Source: Jiangella aurantiaca
GTDB taxonomy: Bacteria > Actinomycetota > Actinomycetes > Jiangellales > Jiangellaceae
DNA: 64,000 nucleotides
Direction of reading: 5' to 3'
Assembly (NCBI RefSeq): GCF_004349105.1
Contig: NZ_SMLB01000020.1
Coordinates: 35,475-99,474 of the forward strand
Part shown: one piece after another, positions 44,048 through 53,410 of the stretch
Layout: every line of letters begins with the position of its first letter
Numbering within the stretch: position 1 is the stretch's first letter
Notes under the pieces: generated by a model
Told to the model about the DNA's origin: nothing
What the model saw: the letters and a program-made list of their open reading frames with translations, nothing else
The model's database searches: none
Position numbers and translations under genes: made by a program

Positions 44048-45187
44048 TCAGCGGGGGAGAAACCGGATCTCTGCCGAGGGCAGACCGGCCCACCAGCGGT
44101 CGTAACGGCGGTACACCGCCGGGTCGCGGTCGGCGAGCAGCGCGGACAGCGCCGCTGCCTCCGTCGCCAGCCCCTCCCAGTCGGCGGCGCGCAGCGGCCG
44201 GAACGCGGTGGCCTCGATGCCGGCGTCGACCGGCCGCCACACACCCGCGACGAAGCCGTCGACCAGCAACGTGGGCAGGGTGTCGCCGTTGCTGCGGGTG
44301 ACCAGCTTGCGGTATTCGGGCGGGATGACGCGGCCGCGGTCGGCGTGGACGAGCAGGACGCTGTCCCACATCGGCAGCAGCCGCGGCGGCGCCGGGACGT
44401 CCTCGTCCGGCCTCGCCGCGCCGGGCAGGTCGTAGACCACCGTGCCGTCTGGGCCCTCGAAGCGGGTCAGTTCGCCGGCGACGGCCTCGACGGCGGCCCG
44501 GGCCGGCGGGCGGTTCAGCATTCCGAACTGGGCGAAGTCGGCCATCGAGACCGGCCCGAACGCGGCCACGTAGCGGCGGAACAGGTCCGCCAGCGCGGCC
44601 GCGGCGCTCTCGGTGTCGGCGATGGCTGGCGGGTCGGCGGCCGCCACGTATGACGGGCGGGTGCCGAACGACCACGGCGGGCCGGTGGGCGCGTGCTGCA
44701 CCGGCCCGAACTGCCGCAGAGCCCACCACAGCCCCTTCATCGGCGCGCCGTGCCGCTCGGTGAGCCACGCCTCGCACTCGGGCCCGCTGCGCGGCGTGGC
44801 GAGGAACTCCAGCAGACCGGGGATGGCGGCCTCGGCGTCGGCGTGGTTCAGCCCGGTCACCCGGAACCGGGGGTCGTTGAGGCGCGCCGCCCGCAGCGTC
44901 GGCTGCATGGCCTGCTGGGTGGACGGGTAGTCGCCGGCGGGCAACGCGTGCAGGGTGATGCGCATCAGCGTCGCCTTGACCAGCGTGCGGCCGGCGAACG
45001 CGGCGTCGAGCTCGGCGGGGTCGAACCCCTCGAGCCGATTCCACAGCGCGATGTACGGCGACGCGGGATGCTGCGCCTGCAGCGCGACCAGCCGCCGGAC
45101 CGCGTCAGTGACGTCGAGGGACGCGCGGTCCAGCAGCAGCTGCCGGGCCAGGGTGGCGCGGTTGAGCGCCCGGGCGGTCAACGCCAT
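44048..45187 (-). CDS. AlkZ/YcaQ-superfamily (HTH_42) protein, paralogue 2
   Basis: This 379-residue protein has an HTH_42 N-terminus (ARALNRATLARQLLLDR) and the motif LVALQAQHPASPYIALWNRL. Gln37-Ala-Gln39 falls exactly at the numbering of the AlkZ catalytic pair. The middle has LVKATLMRITLHALPAGDY and the C-terminus VLLVHADRGRVIPPEYRKL. A DNA-glycosylase-like role is plausible. It follows phosphoketolase on the same strand after 49 bp. Confidence 0.82.
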   Translation of the reverse strand: MALTARALNRATLARQLLLDRASLDVTDAVRRLVALQAQHPASPYIALWNRLEGFDPAELDAAFAGRTLVKATLMRITLHALPAGDYPSTQQAMQPTLRAARLNDPRFRVTGLNHADAEAAIPGLLEFLATPRSGPECEAWLTERHGAPMKGLWWALRQFGPVQHAPTGPPWSFGTRPSYVAAADPPAIADTESAAAALADLFRRYVAAFGPVSMADFAQFGMLNRPPARAAVEAVAGELTRFEGPDGTVVYDLPGAARPDEDVPAPPRLLPMWDSVLLVHADRGRVIPPEYRKLVTRSNGDTLPTLLVDGFVAGVWRPVDAGIEATAFRPLRAADWEGLATEAAALSALLADRDPAVYRRYDRWWAGLPSAEIRFLPR

Positions 45188-45236
45188 GGCGGCATTGTGC
45201 CGCGTGACACCGACAGCCAGGGCGCCGTGAGCCGTG

Positions 45237-47717
45237 TCAGCCCTCGGTGCGTTCGCCCTGCACCGGCCCCGGCGTCGCCTCGAAGTCGGCCGCGGTGTCG
45301 TCGCCCGCCGCGCCCGGCAGCCCGCGGGCGCGCGCGTCGGGCCAGGCCCACCCGGCCACCTCCGGGATGTCGGTGCCGTGCTCGCGGGTGTACAGCCGCG
45401 CCCGCAGCCGCGCGTCGGCCATCCGCTGCCGCAGCACGGCGTACTCGCTGCCCAGCCCCGGCACGCGGTCGATGACGTCCATGACCAGGTGGTACCGGTC
45501 GAGGTCGTTGAGCATCACCATGTCGAACGGCGTCGTGGTGGTGCCCTCCTCCTTGTAGCCGCGGACGTGGATGTTGTCGTGGTTGGTGCGCCGGTACGTC
45601 AGCCGGTGGATCAGCCACGGGTAGCCGTGGTAGGCGAACACGACCTGCTTGTCGCGGGTGAACAACGCGTCGAACTCGGTGCTGCTCAGCCCGTGCGGGT
45701 GCTCGCGCTCGTCCTGCAGCCGCATGAGGTCGACGACGTTGACGACGCGGACCCGCAGCTCCGGCAGGTGCTGGCGCATGAGGTCGACGGCGGCCAGCGT
45801 CTCGATCGTCGGCACGTCTCCGGCGCAGGCCATGACGACGTCCGGCTCGCCCTCGCCGCCGTCGGTGCTGGCCCACTCCCAGATGCCGATGCCGCGGGTA
45901 CAGTGCGCGATCGCCTCGTCCATGGTCAGCCACTGCGGCCCGGGCTGCTTGCCGGCGACGACGACGTTGACGTAGTCGCGGCTGCGCAGGCAGTGGTCGT
46001 ACGTCGACAGCAGCGTGTTCGCGTCCGGCGGCAGGTAGACCCGGATGACGTCGGCCTTCTTGTTCACGACGTGGTCGATGAAGCCCGGGTCCTGGTGCGA
46101 GAAGCCGTTGTGGTCCTGCCGCCACACGTGCGACGACAGCAGATAGTTCAGCGACGGGATCGGGGCCCGCCACGGGATCTCGCGGGTCACCTTCAGCCAC
46201 TTGGCATGCTGGTTGAACATCGCGTCGATGATGTGGATGAACGCCTCGTAGCAGCTGAACAGCCCGTGCCGCCCGGTCAGCAGGTAACCCTCCAGCCAGC
46301 CCTGGCACTGGTGCTCGGACAGCATCTCCAGCACCCGGCCGGTGGGCGAGAGCGAGTCGTCGGTGCTCAGCGTCTCGCCCAGCCAGCGCTTGCCGCCCGC
46401 GTCGACCGCGGCGGAGAGCCGGTTCGACGCCGTCTCGTCCGGCCCCATGATGAGGAAGTTCGCCGGGTTCGCCGTGACGACGCCGGCCAGCCACTCGCCC
46501 AGCACCCTGGTGGGCTCGGCCACCACGCCGCCCGGCACCGGGACGTCCACGGCGTACGCGCGGAAGTCCGGCAGCCGCAGGTCATCGGTGAGCACCCCGC
46601 CGTTCGCGTGCGGGTTCGCGCTCATCCGCCGCGGCCCCGACGGCGACAGCTCGCGCAGGTCGGGGCGGAGCCGGCCGTCGTCGTCGAACAGCTCCTCGGG
46701 CCGGTAGGAGCGCATCCACTGCTCCAGGAGCCGGGTGTACTCCTTGTTGCCGCGGACCGCGCTCATCGGCACCTGGTGCGCCCGGTAGGTGTTCTCGACG
46801 AGGTGGCCGTCGACCTCGTGCGGCCCGGTCCAGCCCTTCGGCGTCTTGAACACGACGACGGGCCAGGCCGGCCGCTCGCGCAGGGTGCCGTCGCGCGCGT
46901 CGCGCTGGATCGTGGCGATGTGGTCCAGCACCTGGTCCAGCAGCGTGGCGAACCGGCGGTGCACGGACAGGTGGTCCTCGTCGTCGAAGCCGCCCTCGAA
47001 CCAGTACGGCGTGTGGCCGTAACCCGTCAGCAGTGCCTCGAGCTCGCCGCGCGGGATGCGGGCCAGCACCGTCGGGTTGGCGATCTTGTATCCGTTGAGG
47101 TGCAGGATCGGCAGCACGGCGCCGTCCGTCGCGGGGTTGAGGAACTTGTTGCTGTGCCAGGCCGTCGCCAGCGGCCCGGTCTCGGCCTCGCCGTCGCCGA
47201 TGCAGGCTGCCACCGTCAGCCCGGGGTTGTCGAACGCGGCGCCGTAGGCGTGCGACAGCACGTAGCCGAGCTCACCGCCCTCGTGGATCGAGCCTGGCGT
47301 CTCCGGCGCGACGTGGCTCGGGACGCCGCCCGGGAACGAGAACTGCCGGAACAGCTCGCGCAGCCCGGCCTCGTCCTCGCCGACGTTGGAGTAGACCTCG
47401 CTGTAGGTGCCGTCGAGCCAGGCCGCCGACACCAGCGACGGGCCGCCGTGGCCGGGCCCGGAGAGGTAGATCATGTCGAGATCGCGCTCGACGATCGCGC
47501 GGTTCAGGTGCGCGTACAGGAAGTTCTGGCCGGGCGAGGTGCCCCAGTGCCCGAGCAGGCGTGGCTTGACGTGCTCGGCCCGCAGCGGCTCGCGCAGCAG
47601 CGGGTTGTCCAGCAGGTAGATCTGCCCGACGGAGAGGTAATTGGCGGCCCGCCACCACGCGTCGATGCGGGTGAGCAGGGCGTCGTCGATGGTCTCGGTG
47701 CTGGCCTCGTCGAGCAT
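45237..47717 (-). CDS. xfp: Phosphoketolase (xylulose-5-P/fructose-6-P)
   Basis: This 826-residue thiamine-diphosphate enzyme starts at the ATG at 47717, with AAGGAG eight bases upstream. Characteristic blocks are [36 protein letters not shown], the ThDP motif [20 protein letters not shown], and near the C-terminus [19 protein letters not shown]. It cleaves xylulose 5-phosphate (and often fructose 6-phosphate) with phosphate to acetyl phosphate plus an aldose phosphate. No acetate kinase or phosphotransacetylase gene is adjacent. Confidence 0.96.
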   Translation of the reverse strand: MLDEASTETIDDALLTRIDAWWRAANYLSVGQIYLLDNPLLREPLRAEHVKPRLLGHWGTSPGQNFLYAHLNRAIVERDLDMIYLSGPGHGGPSLVSAAWLDGTYSEVYSNVGEDEAGLRELFRQFSFPGGVPSHVAPETPGSIHEGGELGYVLSHAYGAAFDNPGLTVAACIGDGEAETGPLATAWHSNKFLNPATDGAVLPILHLNGYKIANPTVLARIPRGELEALLTGYGHTPYWFEGGFDDEDHLSVHRRFATLLDQVLDHIATIQRDARDGTLRERPAWPVVVFKTPKGWTGPHEVDGHLVENTYRAHQVPMSAVRGNKEYTRLLEQWMRSYRPEELFDDDGRLRPDLRELSPSGPRRMSANPHANGGVLTDDLRLPDFRAYAVDVPVPGGVVAEPTRVLGEWLAGVVTANPANFLIMGPDETASNRLSAAVDAGGKRWLGETLSTDDSLSPTGRVLEMLSEHQCQGWLEGYLLTGRHGLFSCYEAFIHIIDAMFNQHAKWLKVTREIPWRAPIPSLNYLLSSHVWRQDHNGFSHQDPGFIDHVVNKKADVIRVYLPPDANTLLSTYDHCLRSRDYVNVVVAGKQPGPQWLTMDEAIAHCTRGIGIWEWASTDGGEGEPDVVMACAGDVPTIETLAAVDLMRQHLPELRVRVVNVVDLMRLQDEREHPHGLSSTEFDALFTRDKQVVFAYHGYPWLIHRLTYRRTNHDNIHVRGYKEEGTTTTPFDMVMLNDLDRYHLVMDVIDRVPGLGSEYAVLRQRMADARLRARLYTREHGTDIPEVAGWAWPDARARGLPGAAGDDTAADFEATPGPVQGERTEG

Positions 47718-47869
47718 CGGCGCCGCTCCTTCGGTCGGTCTGCTCGTCAAGCACCAGCATGTACCCGGGAGCCCTGGAGTCATACACGTTTCTCAGGTCC
47801 GTCTCCGGATGTTCTCAGGAAGGACGGAGAGGATCGCAGCATCGGACGATGACCTCACAGGAGGCGGCC

Positions 47870-48178
47870 ATGTACGCGATCCCCACGGCGGCACAGATCC
47901 TCGGCGTCACCCCGGCGGCCCTGGAGGCCGCCCTCGAGCACGGCGAGACCATCCGCAGCCTGACGATCGCCTGCGGTCACGACCCGGACCTGATGACCGA
48001 GGCGATCGTCGACGCGGAGACCGCCGACGTCGTCGCGCTGGCCGACATCGCCGGGTTCGGGCCCGATGCGATCGCCGAGTTCGCCCGCGAGCTGCGTGCC
48101 TACCTGGTGGCGTTCGTGAGTGACGGCCAGCACGTGGCCGACCGGCTGTTCGAGACCCGCACCCTGCAGCCGGTCTGA
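47870..48178 (+). CDS. Small acidic hypothetical protein
   Basis: This 102-residue protein starts at the ATG at 47870, with AGGAGG six bases upstream. It is Ala/Asp/Glu-rich and helical (ILGVTPAALEAALEHGETIR, then AELARELRAYL-like helices) without membrane segments or cysteine pairs. It lies divergently to phosphoketolase and converges on DUF899. I do not recognise a family. Confidence 0.6.
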   Translation: MYAIPTAAQILGVTPAALEAALEHGETIRSLTIACGHDPDLMTEAIVDAETADVVALADIAGFGPDAIAEFARELRAYLVAFVSDGQHVADRLFETRTLQPV

Positions 48179-48183
48179 CCGCG

Positions 48184-48966
48184 TCAGTGGTGGTGACCGT
48201 GCCGGCCGAGCGTCTCCACGGGGGTCGCGCCGGGGCGGGTCCACTGCGGTACGGGTCGGCTGGTCGGACCCCAAGTAGCGGTTCCGTCGGCGTCCGAGCG
48301 CCAGTACCAGCATGCGTGCCGGCCTTCGGGCCGGCCCTCGGGGTTGTCCTCCCACGCCTCGCCGCGGCCGAAGGGCGTCATGTCGAGCAGGCCGAAGGAC
48401 CCGTTGGCCGGCTCGGTGCCACGGCCCGTCGTGGAGTAGGTGAGGAACGCGCGGTCGCCGTCGCGCAGGAAGCAGGTGAAGGAACCCATGCTGCCGCCGA
48501 CGGGCGGCTCGACGTCGCGCACGGAGTACCAGGGCTGGGTGTAGCCCATGAACTCGACGTAGGAGGCCACCTCGTCCCACCTGCCCGTGGTCAGGACGGC
48601 GAACGAGACGCCGCGGGCGTTGAGGTAGACGGCGTCCTTGAGGTGCCAGGCCGCGTAGGTGCAGCCCTCGCACTGCCCCTGGTGCGGTGCGCCGTCGTGC
48701 CACATGTGCTTGTAGACCACGAGCTCGTCGCCGCTTTGGAACAGGTCGAGGAACGGGACCGCGCCGTCGGCTCCGACGACCTCGACCGTCCCGTCGAACT
48801 CCACCATCGGCAGCCGGCGGCGGGCCGCGGCGATGGCGTCGCCCGCGCGGGTGTGGGCCTTCTCGCGGACCAGCAACTCGTCACGGGCGGCCTGCCAGGT
48901 GGTGAGGTCGGCGATGGGCCGGCGGCCGGGCGGCTGGGTGGCCGGGTCGTGCGGCGTGGTCGTCAT
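48184..48966 (-). CDS. DUF899 thioredoxin-fold protein
   Basis: This 260-residue protein starts at the ATG at 48966 behind GGAGG. DUF899 features are VVYKHMWHDGAPHQGQCEGC, RWDEVASYVEFMGYTQPWYS and DGDRAFLTYSTTGRGTE. The CEGC pair resembles a thioredoxin active site. The C-terminus is histidine-rich (RHGHHH). It may be a redox enzyme; its substrate is unknown. Confidence 0.85.
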   Translation of the reverse strand: MTTTPHDPATQPPGRRPIADLTTWQAARDELLVREKAHTRAGDAIAAARRRLPMVEFDGTVEVVGADGAVPFLDLFQSGDELVVYKHMWHDGAPHQGQCEGCTYAAWHLKDAVYLNARGVSFAVLTTGRWDEVASYVEFMGYTQPWYSVRDVEPPVGGSMGSFTCFLRDGDRAFLTYSTTGRGTEPANGSFGLLDMTPFGRGEAWEDNPEGRPEGRHACWYWRSDADGTATWGPTSRPVPQWTRPGATPVETLGRHGHHH

Positions 48967-49082
48967 GTGTCCTCCGTGGTGTCTCGTGCCGGGCAGCGTC
49001 GTACGCCGTCCGACGACGGTCACGGGAACAGACTCGCGGCCGGGCCGGAACTCATCGCGGGAGGGCGCTGAGCCAGTGCGCG

Positions 49083-49961
49083 TCAGGCGCCTTGGGACTC
49101 GGCGACCCGGCGCATCCAGTACCGGAACCAGTTGTCGCCGTAGGGCGCGTAGATCCGGACGGGGACGCCGCGCGCGGCCAGCTCGTGGGCGTCGTCCTCG
49201 CGGACGCCGAGGAGCATCTCGACGCCGGCGCCGGGCAGCGCCTCGAGCAACGCCTCGCGCAGCACGCGGTCGTGCGTCGCCAGGACCGGCGCGCTGCCGG
49301 CCGCGTGCACCTGGTGGGCCAGCCGCACGAATGCGACGCCGGTCTGCTCACCCCACGGGTAGGCGACGTCGGCGGATTCCAGGTACGCACCCTTGACCAG
49401 CCGGATCGGCACCCCGGCGGCGAGCAGCCGGTCGACGTCGCCGGGGCTTCGGCGCAGATTCGCCTGCACCGTCGCCAGCAAAGGCGCGCCCGCCGCGGCC
49501 AGCGCCACGGTGAGGTCCATGATGTGCGGCGTGCGGTGGCTCTCCTCGGCGCTGATCTCCAGTCGCGATCCGGCCGGCAGGATCTCGACCAGCTGTTCCA
49601 CGTGCCGGCGGCAGGCCTCCAGGCCGAGGTCCAGGCCCAGGTGCGACGGCACGATCTCGAGGTACACGTCGCCGTCGACACCGGCCAGTGCCGCGGCCGC
49701 CGCGTGGTAGCCGCGCACGGTCTCGGCCAGCGCGTCCTCGTCGGCGGCGCCCTCGCCGAACAGGTCGAGGCTGACCGCCAGGCCGGCGCCGGTGAGCCGC
49801 CGGACCGTCTCGAGCGCCTCGTCGAGCGTGACGCCGGCGACGTAGCGCCGGGCGGCGGAGTAGGCGAGGTCCTGGGCCGGCGCGATCGCTCGGACCAGCG
49901 ACTCGACCTCGGTACTGGTGGCCAGCGCGTAGAGCGCTCGCCGGGTCAGCGATGCGATCAC
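49083..49961 (-). CDS. Proline dehydrogenase
   Basis: This 292-residue monofunctional enzyme starts at GTG 49961, overlapping the sigma-factor stop by GTGA. The barrel motifs are present: LTGAGLAVSLDLFGEG, LEISAEES, LVKGAYLESADVAYP, VLATHDRVL and the C-terminal YGDNWFRYWMRR, in which the arginines bind the proline carboxylate. It oxidises proline to pyrroline-5-carboxylate with FAD. Placement in an ECF41 operon, not with the usual P5C dehydrogenase, suggests stress-linked expression. Confidence 0.92.
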   Translation of the reverse strand: MIASLTRRALYALATSTEVESLVRAIAPAQDLAYSAARRYVAGVTLDEALETVRRLTGAGLAVSLDLFGEGAADEDALAETVRGYHAAAAALAGVDGDVYLEIVPSHLGLDLGLEACRRHVEQLVEILPAGSRLEISAEESHRTPHIMDLTVALAAAGAPLLATVQANLRRSPGDVDRLLAAGVPIRLVKGAYLESADVAYPWGEQTGVAFVRLAHQVHAAGSAPVLATHDRVLREALLEALPGAGVEMLLGVREDDAHELAARGVPVRIYAPYGDNWFRYWMRRVAESQGA

Positions 49962-50827
49962 GTGGCCGACGGTAACAGGCCCAGCCCGGCCAGCTTCTCC
50001 GGGTTGACGACGAGGAAGACGGCGCTGATGTGGTCGCCGGCGACGCTGAACGTCAGCGCCTGCGGGCCGTTCAGCGCGATGACGGCACCCGGTGCGCCGT
50101 TGAGCTCCACCAGCTCGTAGCCCGGGCGGTGCCGGGTGTGGATGCCGGCGAAGAACCGGGCCACGCGGTCGCCGCCGCGTACCGGGTTGCGGGCCGCCCT
50201 GGCCCGGCCACCGCCGTCGGACCAGGCGACGACGTCGTCGTGCAGTAGCGAGCGCAGCGTGGCGAGGTCGCCCTCGCGCGCGGCGACGAGGAACCGTTCC
50301 AGCAGGACGGCGTGTTCGCGGCGGCTCGGCGCGAACCGGCGGTCGCCGGCCAGCCGGGCGGCGGCGCGCCGGTGCAGCTGGCGGCAGTGCTCCGGCGTAC
50401 GCCCGAGGATGTCCGCGATCTCCCTGTACGGCAGGTCGAACGCGCTGCGCAGCACGAACACCGCCCGCTCCACCGGGTCCAGCCGCTCCATCAGGTACAG
50501 CGTGGCCGTGGACACCGAGTCGCGCTGCTCGACCGTCTCCAGCGGGTCGAGCGGCCAGGCGGCCGTGGCCACCGGTTCCGGCAGCCACGGCCCCACGTAT
50601 CGTTCGCGCGCCCTTCGCTCGCGCAGCCGGTCCAGCGCGAGCCGCGTCACCGTCCGGGACAGGTAGCGGCGCGGCTCGCGGACGGCGGACCGATCGACCT
50701 CGCGCCAGCGCAGGTAGGCGTCCTGCACGACGTCCTCGGCGTCGCCGGTGGAGCCGAGCATGCGGTACGCCAGCCCGAGCAGCATCGGCCGGTGCCGCTG
50801 GACCTCGGCGGCGGTCGTGTCGGTCAC
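49958..50827 (-). CDS. ECF41 (SigJ-like) sigma factor with SnoaL-like tail, A
   Basis: This 289-residue protein has sigma region 2 (MLLGLAYRMLGSTGDAEDVV), the WLPEP linker signature, region 4 (about 110-165, FDLPYREIADILGRTPEHCR) and a C-terminal SnoaL-like domain with DGGGRARAARNPVRG and NPEKLAGL, the variants of the ECF41 DGGGK and NPDKL motifs. The tail acts as an internal regulator in studied ECF41 factors. It overlaps both neighbours (ATGA at 50824, GTGA at 49958), forming a tightly coupled three-gene operon. Confidence 0.92.
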   Translation of the reverse strand: MTDTTAAEVQRHRPMLLGLAYRMLGSTGDAEDVVQDAYLRWREVDRSAVREPRRYLSRTVTRLALDRLRERRARERYVGPWLPEPVATAAWPLDPLETVEQRDSVSTATLYLMERLDPVERAVFVLRSAFDLPYREIADILGRTPEHCRQLHRRAAARLAGDRRFAPSRREHAVLLERFLVAAREGDLATLRSLLHDDVVAWSDGGGRARAARNPVRGGDRVARFFAGIHTRHRPGYELVELNGAPGAVIALNGPQALTFSVAGDHISAVFLVVNPEKLAGLGLLPSAT

Positions 50828-51270
50828 ACCGTCGCCGGCGCCGGGGTCCTCGTCGGGACGTTGATCCGGTTCCAGACGTTGATGGTGGCGATCGTCAGCA
50901 GCACGTCGGCCAGCTCCCGCTCGGTGAAGTGCTTCTCCGCGGCGTCCCAGACGTCGTCGGGCACCCCGCCGTCGTCGGCCAGCCGCGTGACGGCGTCGGT
51001 GAGAGCCAGCGCCGCCCGCTCCCGCTCGTCGAAGAACGGCGCGTCCTCCCAGGCGCCGACGGCGAACAGCCGGCGGGAGTCCTCGCCGTCGGCCAGGGCG
51101 TCACGGCTGTGCATGTCGACGCAGAAGGAGCAGCCGTTGATGATCGAGGCGCGCAGCTCGATCAGCCGCATGAGGGTGTGGTCGACGTTGGCCTTGATGT
51201 ACTCCGACAGCCCGTACACCGCCCGGTAGCCCTCGGGCGTCGTGGCAGGGACATTCAGGCGTCGCGTCAT
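50824..51270 (-). CDS. Carboxymuconolactone decarboxylase/AhpD-like protein, A (ECF41 partner)
   Basis: This 148-residue protein has the redox motif NGCSFCVDMH, with Cys47, Cys50 and His54 as in AhpD. Genes of this kind almost always accompany ECF41 sigma factors and are their main targets. A possible ECF41 promoter lies upstream: CGTCACG (51332-51338, minus strand), 17 bases, CGTC (51311-51314), against the consensus TGTCACA and CGTC. Confidence 0.92.
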   Translation of the reverse strand: MTRRLNVPATTPEGYRAVYGLSEYIKANVDHTLMRLIELRASIINGCSFCVDMHSRDALADGEDSRRLFAVGAWEDAPFFDERERAALALTDAVTRLADDGGVPDDVWDAAEKHFTERELADVLLTIATINVWNRINVPTRTPAPATV

Positions 51271-51310
51271 GGTCGTTCCTCTCGGTGCCGGTGGTTCGCG
51301 TCACCGAGAC

Positions 51311-51338
51311 GACGGAGAAGGACGGGCGCGACGTGACG
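51311..51338 (-). promoter_or_regulatory. Putative ECF41 promoter of operon A
   Basis: On the minus strand CGTCACG (five of seven matches to TGTCACA) is separated by 17 bases from CGTC. It lies about 40 bp before the ATG at 51270. The match is weaker than the one at 54068. Confidence 0.4.
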
Positions 51339-51375
51339 GAAACGGGTGTGAGGCCGTGCACACCGGCGCCTGCGC

Positions 51376-51489
51376 TCAGAATCCGAGCAGGAGACCCGCG
51401 AGCACCGACGCATAGCCGAGGCACAGCGCGACGACGGCGATCCTCACGCTGGTGCCGCGCCGGCTGGGCAGCGGCGGCGGTTTGAACAC
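51376..51489 (-). CDS. 37-residue single-pass membrane peptide
   Basis: GTG at 51489 is preceded by GGAGG with five bases spacing. The peptide is FKPPPLPSRRGTS followed by one hydrophobic helix (VRIAVVALCLGYASVLAG, LLLGF) and stop. The proline/arginine-rich head would be cytosolic and the C-terminus would end in the membrane. It lies 60 bp downstream of superoxide dismutase, beyond a hairpin, and upstream of the ECF41 operon. No family is recognised. The ribosome site and topology make it credible. Confidence 0.55.
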   Translation of the reverse strand: MFKPPPLPSRRGTSVRIAVVALCLGYASVLAGLLLGF

Positions 51490-51507
51490 GCGGGCCTCCG
51501 GTCGGTC

Positions 51508-51536
51508 GAGGGCGCCGGCCGGCTGCCGGCGCCCTC
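51508..51536 (-). terminator. Terminator after superoxide dismutase
   Basis: GAGGGCGCCGGC and GCCGGCGCCCTC form a perfect 12-bp stem with a five-base loop, 12 bp beyond the sod stop on the minus strand. Confidence 0.8.
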
Positions 51537-51548
51537 TCGCAGAACGGG

Positions 51549-52172
51549 TCAGGGCGTGATGAGCCCCGAAGTCTTCGTCCGGGCCGCCTCGAACCGCGCG
51601 GCGACGTCCGGCCAGTTGACGATGTTCCAGAACGCCGCCACGTAGTCGGGCTTCACGTTCTTGTACTGCAGGTAGAACGCGTGCTCCCACATGTCGAGCA
51701 TGAGCAGCGGGACGGTGCCGGCGGCGAGGTTGCCCTGGTGGTCGTAGAGCTGTTCGATGACCAGCCGCTGGCCGATGCTCTCCCACGCCAGGATGGACCA
51801 GCCCGAGCCCTGGATGCCGAGCGCCGCCGCGGTGTAGTGCGCGCGGAAGCCGTCGAACGAGCCGAAGAACTCGTCGACCGCGGTGCCCAGCTCACCGTCG
51901 GGGCGGTCGCCGCCCTCGGGCGACATGTTGTTCCAGAAGACGGTGTGGTTGACGTGACCGGCGAGGTTGAAGGCCAGGTTCTTCTGCAGCTGGTTCACCG
52001 TGTCGAGCTTGTTGGTGGCACGCGCCTCCTCCAGCTGCTCGAGAGCGGTGTTCGTGCCGGCGACATACGTCTGGTGATGCTTGGAGTGGTGGAGCTCCAT
52101 GATCTGACCGGCGATGTGCGGCTCGAGCGCACCGTAGTCGTAGGGGAGATCCGGCAGAGAATAGACAGCCAT
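51549..52172 (-). CDS. Superoxide dismutase, Fe/Mn type
   Basis: This 207-residue protein starts at the ATG at 52172 ([20 protein letters not shown]). The metal ligands are His28 in [13 protein letters not shown], the His in [14 protein letters not shown], and Asp and His in [15 protein letters not shown]. The GG-rich QGSGW motif is also present. It dismutates superoxide in the cytosol. The extra 16 codons upstream lack a ribosome site and are excluded. Confidence 0.95.
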   Translation of the reverse strand: MAVYSLPDLPYDYGALEPHIAGQIMELHHSKHHQTYVAGTNTALEQLEEARATNKLDTVNQLQKNLAFNLAGHVNHTVFWNNMSPEGGDRPDGELGTAVDEFFGSFDGFRAHYTAAALGIQGSGWSILAWESIGQRLVIEQLYDHQGNLAAGTVPLLMLDMWEHAFYLQYKNVKPDYVAAFWNIVNWPDVAARFEAARTKTSGLITP

Positions 52173-52286
52173 GCTTGTGAGCTTCCTCTCGACGACATCG
52201 TCAGGCCCGGGACCTGTCACTGGCTAACCTACGCCTGCCCATCGGACGCGACCAGCGACGGCCCGGACTCGGCGGTGTCGCCCTGA

Positions 52287-52949
52287 TCACGGTGCGATGT
52301 CCGGCTCGGAGACGGTGATCCGGATCGCCCGGAATGTGGCCGGCGTCGCCTCGAGGACGGCCCGTTTCGGGTCCGGCACGGCCAGGTGTGGCAGGCCGGC
52401 GGAGCGGTCGCGGAGCGCGGCCAGCGCCATCAGCCGGCGGTCGGCGAGCACGTGGTCGACGGCGGCGCGGTCGCCACCGGTGACGACGGCGTCCAACTCG
52501 GCCGCGTGCGGCAGCAGCACCCGCGCGGCGACGTCGGCGGCGGCCTCGAACGCCTCGCGGGCCTGCTTCTCACGCCGCCGGGCGAACCGCTGCTGCGACT
52601 GCCCGCCGGCGGCCGTCCGGCCCTGCACGTGCCGTGAGCCCACCTTCGACGTCACCAGCGCGGAGCCGTGGAAGACGCCGGCCGCGTAGCCGCCGCGGCG
52701 GACCAGGAGCACGCCGACCCGGCGGTCGCGGGCCGCGTGCGCGAGCAGGCCGCTGTACGGCTCGGCGCCGTCGGGCCGCAGCGGCGGGAACGGGACAGCG
52801 CAGCTCGCGACCGCTCCGTCCGCGGCCTGGACGACGACGGCGTCGGGACCGGCGCGGTGTGTGGCGGCGCCGTGCCGCCGGGCGAAGCCGGCCAGCCAGG
52901 ATTCCAGCCGTTCCGGAGGGATGGTGAGCACGCGATCGGGCATGCCCAC
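52287..52949 (-). CDS. acVLRF1-family peptidyl-tRNA hydrolase (actinobacterial Vms1-like release factor)
   Basis: This 220-residue protein has the signature SKVGSRHVQGRTAAGGQSQQ, in which GGQ at residues 115-117 parallels the release-factor motif, followed by the basic RFARRREKQAREAF helix. The preceding domain (RVGVLLVRRGGYAAGVFHGS) is the Vms1/eRF1-like core. It should cleave peptidyl-tRNA on stalled 50S complexes in ribosome rescue. The GTG at 52949 has AGGG upstream; an ATG two codons later is equally possible. Confidence 0.88.
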   Translation of the reverse strand: MGMPDRVLTIPPERLESWLAGFARRHGAATHRAGPDAVVVQAADGAVASCAVPFPPLRPDGAEPYSGLLAHAARDRRVGVLLVRRGGYAAGVFHGSALVTSKVGSRHVQGRTAAGGQSQQRFARRREKQAREAFEAAADVAARVLLPHAAELDAVVTGGDRAAVDHVLADRRLMALAALRDRSAGLPHLAVPDPKRAVLEATPATFRAIRITVSEPDIAP

Positions 52950-53338
52950 GAGGATGCCCTGCCGACCAGGGGAGCGGAGGTTGCGACCCCGGCCTCCGCA
53001 GCGAGCCGGGGCCGCAACCGGTACCCGAGCACTGCCATGGGCCCGAAGGCTCGGCGGCGCTTGCTCGCCCCGGCCTCTGTTCAGGATGCCACGGCATTCG
53101 TCGAATGGACCGTGATGTGAACTGGTCTGGGACCCCGGGCGTCAGCCCGGCGTCATCGCTGGACCCTTCGGTCCGGTTGTCGACCGCCGGAAGGGCGAGA
53201 CAGCACCGGTGACCGGCACGATCTCACTTCGATACCTACACCATAGCGGACCGATCGTCGAGGTCCAGGTCACGTTCACCGACTGATCATCTCGCCGGAC
53301 GCTCAGCGGAGCAGCGCCAACCACCGACAGCCTTCCCC
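52950..53338. other. Non-coding stretch, possible IS481-type transposase tail relic
   Basis: No gene can be supported here. At 53213-53286 one plus-strand frame reads TGTISLRYLHHSG and ends after EVQVTFTD. This faintly resembles the C-terminal SH3-like end of IS481-family transposases (TGTVTLRY-type), suggesting a decayed insertion. The rest holds no motif I can name. Confidence 0.25.
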
Positions 53339-53410
53339 GTTGATCTTGGAGTTGTTCGGCCATTGCGGGGCGATATGTCCGATAGATGGCCGAACAACTC
53401 CAAGATCAAC
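53339..53410 (-). repeat. 72-bp dispersed palindrome, copy 2
   Basis: The same 25-bp arms as copy 1 occur here (53339-53363, 53386-53410), and CCCC/GGGG flanks lengthen the pairing to 29 bp. The 22-base loop is the reverse complement of copy 1's loop with a few changes, so this copy is inverted. It begins 56 bp beyond the stop of the minus-strand DUF1990 gene. Confidence 0.9.

Noticed and set aside
47790..47819. Direct repeat TTCTCAGG twice, 22 bp apart, in the xfp divergent region
   Set aside because: Eight bases repeated once can occur by chance and no regulator is linked to it.
45234..47852. An 872-codon frame opposite phosphoketolase
   Set aside because: It is a Val/Arg/Gly-rich shadow; the minus strand carries an unmistakable phosphoketolase.
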